Shown here piece by piece: positions 45,752 to 49,959 of a stretch of DNA of 49,959 nucleotides. Location of the stretch: positions 1 through 49,959 of the IMG/VR virus record IMGVR_UViG_3300050821_002558; one strand, given 5' to 3'. A model generated the notes under the pieces. That model ran no database searches, was not told the origin of the DNA, and saw nothing but the letters and a program-made list of their open reading frames with translations. The stretch is from a virus. Each line of letters begins with the position of its first letter. Position 1 is the stretch's first letter. A program made the position numbers and the translations under genes.

Positions 45752-46335
45752 GCGCCGCCCACGCTTACGATCCGAAGTGCCTGTGCCTGAATTGTCAGCC
45801 CCACATGACGCTTGAACAGTTCCGCGCCACCGGGCGCGACGTTGAGGACCTTCGCGCCGTGTTGGAATTGGCCGAGCAATTCGACGGCCCCTCACCGGGC
45901 CGCGTATACGCAGGCGGCGGCTACATTGAGCGCTTCGGCGCGGCGTGGTGCTGCACCATTGCGAATGACTCGCGCAGCGGCGGACTCGCCAACATGGAGG
46001 CCTTCCTTTACGAATGGGCGGTCGATGAGTGCGATCTGCGCGTAATCCTAAGCGCCCGGCTGACGCCCAAAGCGCTCGCGCGGGAGTTCTCGCGCGTGCT
46101 GCGCTCGTGGCTGTCGCCTGCGCAGATGCGCGCCGTGCGAGAGCGGAACAAAACGCAGAAGTACGCCAAGTGCTGCGCCTCGCATGACTTCTGCGACGCC
46201 AACATGGCGATGCTTGAGGCCTGCGCCAAGCTCACCGGCAAGCCCGAGACGGACCACGACTTCGCCGACGAGGATTTGTGCGCCATCGTGAACAGCGCAT
46301 GGGCGCTCGCGCGGGCGGGGGAGTTCCGCGCATGA
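45748..46335 (+). CDS. Hypothetical protein
   Basis: 195 aa, ATGA-coupled. The N-terminal CLCLNCQPHM (about 11-20) and later YAKCCASHDFCDAN give paired Cys/His that may bind metal. The central part (EWAVDECDLRVILSARLTPK) is helical. No family recognised. Confidence 0.75.
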   Translation: MSAAHAYDPKCLCLNCQPHMTLEQFRATGRDVEDLRAVLELAEQFDGPSPGRVYAGGGYIERFGAAWCCTIANDSRSGGLANMEAFLYEWAVDECDLRVILSARLTPKALAREFSRVLRSWLSPAQMRAVRERNKTQKYAKCCASHDFCDANMAMLEACAKLTGKPETDHDFADEDLCAIVNSAWALARAGEFRA

Positions 46336-46688
46336 ACGCCCGCGCCGTGCTTCTCGCGCTGTGCTTTGTGGGCGCCGCTGCTGCCGCTCACGCCGACGAC
46401 GATGTTTTCGTGTTGCAAATGTGGCAGTCACCGAGCGGTCTCGGCCTTGCCCGCACGGTCGGGCCGATGAGCGCCGCAACGTGCGAGGCGGGCATCGTCA
46501 AGGAGCCGCAGACGTTCACTGATACGCCCCCGGATATGTCGCCCATGATCCGCGAGTGCACCTCGCGCGCGCAGGTGCAGATGGTCGTCGGCGGTTTTCA
46601 TTGCGCCCCCTTCAAGAATGTCGCGGCGAAAGTTAAGGGGCACCCCGAAGCGCGGTTGTGGCTCTACTCGTGTTGGATGCGCTCATGA
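46332..46688 (+). CDS. Secreted small protein
   Basis: 118 aa with signal peptide NARAVLLALCFVGAAAAAHA followed by DDD. The mature part has four or more Cys (TCEAGIV, IRECTSRAQ, GFHCAPF, YSCWMRS), enough for two disulfides. It could act in the periplasm of the infected cell, for example on superinfecting phage. Coupled by ATGA to both neighbours. Confidence 0.75.
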   Translation: MNARAVLLALCFVGAAAAAHADDDVFVLQMWQSPSGLGLARTVGPMSAATCEAGIVKEPQTFTDTPPDMSPMIRECTSRAQVQMVVGGFHCAPFKNVAAKVKGHPEARLWLYSCWMRS

Positions 46689-46906
46689 GCGCCGTCACCG
46701 TCCGCCCGTTGCTGCCGCCCGCGTACGACAACGCGCGGATCGCGCACTTCCCCTCATGGTTCTTCGACAACCGCCGCGCGCTGATCGAGTGGTGGTGGCG
46801 GTGCGACCTCGCGCTGCGCCTTCAAGGCTCCGATCCAGGCGATGCCAATTTCGACGCCTTCTGCCAATGCCAACACGAGCGCGAAGCCGGCAGGGTGTTC
46901 GCATGA
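46685..46906 (+). CDS. Hypothetical protein
   Basis: 73 aa from ATG 46685 (ATGA overlap). Trp-rich (FPSWFFDNRRALIEWWWRCD) with a C-terminal CQCQHEREAGR. No family recognised. Confidence 0.65.
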   Translation: MSAVTVRPLLPPAYDNARIAHFPSWFFDNRRALIEWWWRCDLALRLQGSDPGDANFDAFCQCQHEREAGRVFA

Positions 46907-47298
46907 ACGGCACGATGGCGTGGCATGCGTCCGGGGCATTCGTGCGAGATCACAACGGCGTGATCGTCGCAAGAGTCAATAGGTACACAGCGAACGCCGT
47001 GGATAACGCGCGGCTCATTGCAGCCGCGCCGGAGCTGCTCGACGCACTGCGCTCTATGGTCGAAGCGGTCGCGCCGTCTTCTCCGGATCAATTCCCCGGA
47101 CACTCGGCGGCGTATCTTCAGCTAGTCGCCCTGCCGCGCGCTCGCACCGCCATCGCCAAAGCGGTGCAGTCAATGAGCACCGGCACCGGCGACGGCTGGC
47201 CTGGGGTGTCGAAGCACGAAGGACGGCAGGACTTGAGCCGCCATCGCGGCTACTGGGCAACTTGGGAAGATGAGGAGGTCCACACGGGTGAGACTTGA
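46903..47298 (+). CDS. Phage protein with NARLIAAAPELL motif
   Basis: 131 aa from ATG 46903 (ATGA overlap). DNARLIAAAPELLDALRSMV (about 33-52) is a very common signature in phage and prophage early proteins, often at the end of unrelated domains. The remainder is unfamiliar. Confidence 0.75.
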   Translation: MNGTMAWHASGAFVRDHNGVIVARVNRYTANAVDNARLIAAAPELLDALRSMVEAVAPSSPDQFPGHSAAYLQLVALPRARTAIAKAVQSMSTGTGDGWPGVSKHEGRQDLSRHRGYWATWEDEEVHTGET

Positions 47299-47461
47299 AC
47301 AGATGACCGACGAGGCGATCGCGCACGAGCTCAAGCGCCAACGCGAGATCCTCGAGAAGTACCCGCCGGAAACGCAGGTGTGGCTCGCCGCGAGCCGCAT
47401 CGTGCATCACCTGGCGGGCGAGCAAAAGCGCCGGGCCCAGGCGGCGCAGTCGCAAGGTTGA
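47288..47461 (+). CDS. Small helical protein, 57 aa
   Basis: GTG 47288 preceded by gaggtcc; ATG 47270 is a longer alternative. LEQMTDEAIAHELKRQREIL and LAASRIVHHLAGEQKRRAQA are amphipathic helices. After it, 47462-47529 holds a possible 14-codon leader frame (47489-47533) only. Confidence 0.65.
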   Translation: MRLEQMTDEAIAHELKRQREILEKYPPETQVWLAASRIVHHLAGEQKRRAQAAQSQG

Positions 47462-47529
47462 GCAAAAAGCAAAGGCATAACACCAACGATGAAGGACACA
47501 ACGGGAGCAAATGACAATGGAGAACCAAC

Positions 47530-47751
47530 ATGAAAACCGAAGGGCTGTTAGTGCTCGGGATGCTGCTACTGGCAGCGCACGGGTATGTCGTGCGTCGAGC
47601 GTCTGGTTTGGGCTACCTCGAGACACTGCGGGCGGCGACGCCGCGGCAGCTCGGCCGGCTGCGCAGCCCGTGGTGGGCGAGCGTGCTGCTCGTGTTCGGG
47701 GTGGTGCTCGGCTTGTGGGGTTGCTTGCGCTTGTATGGCTTTGTCCGATAG
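47530..47751 (+). CDS. Two-span membrane protein, 73 aa
   Basis: ATG 47530. MKTEGLLVLGMLLLAAHGYV and WWASVLLVFGVVLGLWGCLR are membrane segments separated by a basic loop. Its last 37 bases overlap the start of the next gene in another frame. Confidence 0.7.
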   Translation: MKTEGLLVLGMLLLAAHGYVVRRASGLGYLETLRAATPRQLGRLRSPWWASVLLVFGVVLGLWGCLRLYGFVR

Positions 47752-48485
47752 CGCACGCGTCCCTGCCGGCGGTGAAGTGGGCGATGCACGAGCTCGGGAC
47801 AACACCGGCAACGGTCGGGCCGCTTTTCCAGACTCAGCTCGTCAAGAACCTCAGCGACACCCGTGCTCCTGAACGGCTGGCGCTGTTGAACGCGGCCGAG
47901 TGGGAAATGCTCGCCAGGAACTACAGCGGGGATTTGTCCCCGGTCCTGACCGAGTACGCGCCGGCCTATCTCACGGCGTACCGGACGGCGAAAGCTCATC
48001 AGCTGTTGCCGCCCTCGACGACGATCTTCAACACGCTGTACGAAATCTATCTGGACTTCCTGACCAATCCGGCCATGAGTCTGACTTCGCGGCAGGCGTG
48101 GACGATTGCGGCGCGTTACTTTGTGGGCGAAGCCAGTCTCGCTTACTACTTCGGCACGACGTTTGGGGACGAACTGGCGACCCTGATCCAGACGTACGAC
48201 CCGGAGTTGTGGGCGGCCATCGGGGTCGATGCGGCGGAGGTTTATAACATGTACGCAACCGGAGCGAATCTAGCTTTGCAGTCTCTCGCGACAATCGCTC
48301 CGTATCTCAACGGCACGCCCGGCTTTTCGCTCAGCACCGGCTACGGTCCCTACGGCGAAGAGGGCACGTGGATCGTCCTGAATGACGGCGGGGATACGAC
48401 GGCGGTGGTGGGAAATGGAATGCCCATGTCATTCGACACCGGCTCACCGGCCTACTACGGCGGAGGCAAGAAGCACAAGAACTGA
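47715..48485 (+). CDS. Secreted protein of unknown function
   Basis: 256 aa from GTG 47715, giving the signal peptide VGLLALVWLCPIAHAS; the open frame continues upstream to 47511 but that part is the shadow of the membrane gene. The mature protein is helical and aromatic-rich (SLPAVKWAMHELGTTPATVG, STTIFNTLYEIYLDFLTNPA, YFVGEASLAYYFGTTFGDEL) with a Gly/Tyr-rich end and KKHKN. I do not recognise it. It is the largest unknown of the rightward arm. Confidence 0.7.
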   Translation: MGLLALVWLCPIAHASLPAVKWAMHELGTTPATVGPLFQTQLVKNLSDTRAPERLALLNAAEWEMLARNYSGDLSPVLTEYAPAYLTAYRTAKAHQLLPPSTTIFNTLYEIYLDFLTNPAMSLTSRQAWTIAARYFVGEASLAYYFGTTFGDELATLIQTYDPELWAAIGVDAAEVYNMYATGANLALQSLATIAPYLNGTPGFSLSTGYGPYGEEGTWIVLNDGGDTTAVVGNGMPMSFDTGSPAYYGGGKKHKN

Positions 48486-48492
48486 AATATGG

Positions 48493-48570
48493 GCGGCGCA
48501 GTGCCACGTCGAAGGCTAGTTGCGGCCTGTCGTGAGCAATCACGCAAACGCAGAAAGGGTACTGCGCCGC
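48493..48570 (+). ncRNA. Putative structured RNA with three-way junction
   Basis: P1: GCGGCGCAGT (48493-48502) pairs perfectly with ACTGCGCCGC (48561-48570). Inside, P2: AGGC (48513-48516) with GCCT (48525-48528); P3: CGTGA-GCAA-TCACG (48531-48544), with a GNRA loop. The 3' arm is followed by TCACCCTGTAGGAG, the ribosome site of the next gene, and AGGGT (48556-48560) can pair instead with ACCCT (48573-48577). A cis-acting leader element is inferred. A 30-codon frame (48489-48581) crosses it. Confidence 0.45.
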
Positions 48571-48592
48571 TCACCCTGTAGGAGAAGCACCC

Positions 48593-48742
48593 ATGAGACT
48601 GTTCGACCGATTGCTCGCATGGAGCGCACGCCGCCGGCATCTGAAGCACTGCCGCCGGCTGCAAAAAAAGCGGGTCTTTATTGGCAAAATGCCCCCCGAT
48701 CCGAGGTGCGTTGTGCGTAATATGCCCGAGCCGAACAAATAG
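48593..48742 (+). CDS. Small basic protein, 49 aa
   Basis: ATG 48593 with ribosome site taggag ten bases upstream. MRLFDRLLAWSARRRHLKHC and RRLQKKRVFIGKMPPDPRCV are basic and helical. It is preceded by the structured leader and followed by the exonuclease gene. Function unknown. Confidence 0.6.
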   Translation: MRLFDRLLAWSARRRHLKHCRRLQKKRVFIGKMPPDPRCVVRNMPEPNK

Positions 48743-48762
48743 AAAACGAAAGGGGAAAAGCG

Positions 48763-49629
48763 ATGAGCCTCAATCCCGAACAACTCGGCCGACGCTCGCT
48801 TTCCATTGGCTCGAGCGACTCGGCGGCTGCGATTGGCTTGAACCCGTACTGCACCGCGGTCGAACTGTGGCAGGAGAAACGCGGCGAGGTCCCGCCCTTC
48901 GAGGGCAACGCGCCGACGAAGTGGGGGAAGATTCTCGAAGCCCCCGTGCGCCAGGAGTACGCCGAGCAAACCGGGCGCGTGGTACGCCTGCCGCCCGAGA
49001 CCTTGGTGCACCCGAAGCACTCGTGGATCACATGTCACCCGGACGGCGTGACCGATGACGGCCGACTGTACGAGGGCAAGACCGCGCGCTACCCGGACGG
49101 GTGGGGCGAGAGCGGCACCGACCAAGTGCCCGAGCAATACATCGTCCAAGTGCAGCACGCGATGATGGTCACCCTCCTGCCGGTCGCGGACCTGGCCGTG
49201 CTCATCGGCGGCCAGGACTTCCGGCTGTACACAATCCCGGCCGACGAGGGGCTGCAAGCTGCCATCCTCGAAGCCGAGGCGGAGTTTTGGGCCCACGTGC
49301 GCAACGGCACGCGGCCGCGCCTCGACCTGAAGGCGCCAGGGGCAATCGAGGTGCTCAAGAAGCTCTACCCCGGCACCAACGGGCAGACGGTCACGGCCAC
49401 GCCGGAAATTGAGAAGCACCGGAAAGTCCTCGAGACAGCGAAGAAGCACGCGAAGGAATCCGAGCAACTCGCCGCCCAAGCGAAGGCGGCGCTGCTTGAC
49501 TTTATGGGGTCGGCGTCCGTGTTGAAATTCGCCGACGGCCAGGGCTTCCGTCGTGCACTCGTGAGCCGCAAAGGCTATGTTGTCGAGCCCACCTCTTACA
49601 TTGACGCGCGATTCATCGCGAAAGGATGA
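48763..49629 (+). CDS. YqaJ-type viral recombinase / exonuclease
   Basis: 288 aa; ribosome site aaagggg. SIGSSDSAAAIGLNPYCTAV (14-33) is the YqaJ N-terminal signature. The nuclease core has Asp94 in CHPDGVTDDG and Glu104/Lys106 in LYEGKTA, then QVQHAMMVTLLPVADLAVLI. The C-terminal half contains a coiled coil (KHRKVLETAKKHAKESEQLA). It trims DNA ends to leave single strands for the annealing partner encoded next. Confidence 0.92.
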   Translation: MSLNPEQLGRRSLSIGSSDSAAAIGLNPYCTAVELWQEKRGEVPPFEGNAPTKWGKILEAPVRQEYAEQTGRVVRLPPETLVHPKHSWITCHPDGVTDDGRLYEGKTARYPDGWGESGTDQVPEQYIVQVQHAMMVTLLPVADLAVLIGGQDFRLYTIPADEGLQAAILEAEAEFWAHVRNGTRPRLDLKAPGAIEVLKKLYPGTNGQTVTATPEIEKHRKVLETAKKHAKESEQLAAQAKAALLDFMGSASVLKFADGQGFRRALVSRKGYVVEPTSYIDARFIAKG

Positions 49630-49637
49630 GAACTGCC

Positions 49638-49959
49638 ATGAACACCGAGACCCGAGAAGTAACAGCGCCACCGGAGGACAAAGCCCCACCGGAGCGCGAG
49701 CGCAACCCCTTCGACAACGGGCCCATTGTCGCAGCGCCCACCGGGGCCGCAGCTGCGGCGCTGGTGCAGCGCGAGGTCGCGGAGGTGCAATCCGCGATGG
49801 TGATCGCCAAGCGCTTCCCGCGCGATCCGCGCGTGGCGGTCGATCGCGTCCTCATGGCCTGCACGCGCGAGACCCTGGCGGACGCTGCGATGTATGAGTA
49901 CGCGCGCGGGGGCACCACGGTGACGGGCCCGAGCATCCGCCTAGCGGAGGAGCTCGCCC
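49638..49959 (+). CDS. Putative recombination (annealing-type) protein, 5' part across the junction
   Basis: ATG 49638, eight bases after the exonuclease stop, with NTETREVTAPPEDKAPPERE as a disordered start. From about residue 50, VQSAMVIAKRFPRDPRVAVD and TLADAAMYEYARGGTTVTGP precede GPSIRLAEELA, which continues at position 3 of the window. The gene totals about 304 codons. Confidence 0.65.
   Translation, partial: MNTETREVTAPPEDKAPPERERNPFDNGPIVAAPTGAAAAALVQREVAEVQSAMVIAKRFPRDPRVAVDRVLMACTRETLADAAMYEYARGGTTVTGPSIRLAEELA
49939..49959. repeat. Terminal direct repeat (circle junction), right copy
   Basis: Identical to 1-21. See the left copy. It lies within the coding frame of the junction-spanning gene. 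Confidence 0.9.

Noticed and set aside
47511-47714. N-terminal extension of the secreted protein frame
   Set aside because: It is the out-of-frame reading of the membrane gene at 47530-47751; the signal peptide from GTG 47715 gives a better start.
48489-48581. 30-codon frame MGGAVPRRRLVAACREQSRK...
   Set aside because: It lies on the inverted-repeat element, has no ribosome site, and the structure is the better explanation.
1-49959. tRNA genes, CRISPR arrays, insertion sequences, att sites
   Set aside because: I saw no cloverleaf with a TTCGA arm, no regularly spaced repeats, no transposase motif and no integrase.

Overview
The window is one complete, circularly closed genome of a tailed phage with a contractile tail (myovirus-type Caudoviricetes). 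The first 21 bases (1-21) recur exactly as the last 21 (49939-49959), and a gene broken at the right edge (49638-) continues in the same frame at the left edge (-614). Removing one copy leaves about 49,938 bp. The sequence is strongly GC-rich by eye, with short leaders and very many ATGA/GTGA stop-start overlaps. This suits a high-GC proteobacterial host, but no host gene fixes the taxon. I see no tRNA, CRISPR array, insertion sequence, integrase or excisionase.

Transcription has two arms. A divergent control region (about 44906-45128) sits between a small leftward HTH regulator (44639-44905) and the rightward arm. The rightward (early-type) arm runs from 45129 through the circle junction to 8081. 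It carries many microproteins, two secreted proteins, a YqaJ-type exonuclease with a putative annealing partner, an ExoX-like DEDDh exonuclease, two DNA methyltransferases, a row of small Cys/His proteins and a HerA-like ATPase. The leftward arm runs without interruption from 44905 to 8167 and holds replication genes (43.2-42.0 kb), DNA-modification and nuclease genes (41-37 kb), packaging and head genes (37.3-25.6 kb), the contractile tail and baseplate (25.2-13.5 kb), and fibre and lysis genes (13.5-8.2 kb). The arms converge at 8082-8166.

The structural set is coherent: TerS, TerL, DUF1073 portal, Mu F/SPP1 gp7 head protein, DUF2213 protease/scaffold, cement protein, DUF2184 major capsid, DUF4054 and gp10-like connectors, DUF3383 sheath, tube, a frameshifted tail-assembly chaperone, tape measure, Pam3-like baseplate plug, hub, spike, gp25-like wedge, baseplate J and a DUF2612 tail protein. 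It resembles the freshwater Pam3/Bcep-type myoviruses in gene order.

The most unusual points are: (i) a cytosine methyltransferase gene whose whole length is also read in the +1 frame as a second, recognisable protein; (ii) two noncoding islands with strong RNA structure (31553-31849 and 48493-48570); (iii) a recurring beta-rich module inserted in several virion proteins; (iv) iterons inside the replication initiator gene; (v) virion-like proteins that start with Sec signal peptides; and (vi) three methyltransferases together with a PAPS-reductase-like enzyme and a PD-(D/E)XK-like nuclease. All family names come from reading motifs and from memory; no search was run.
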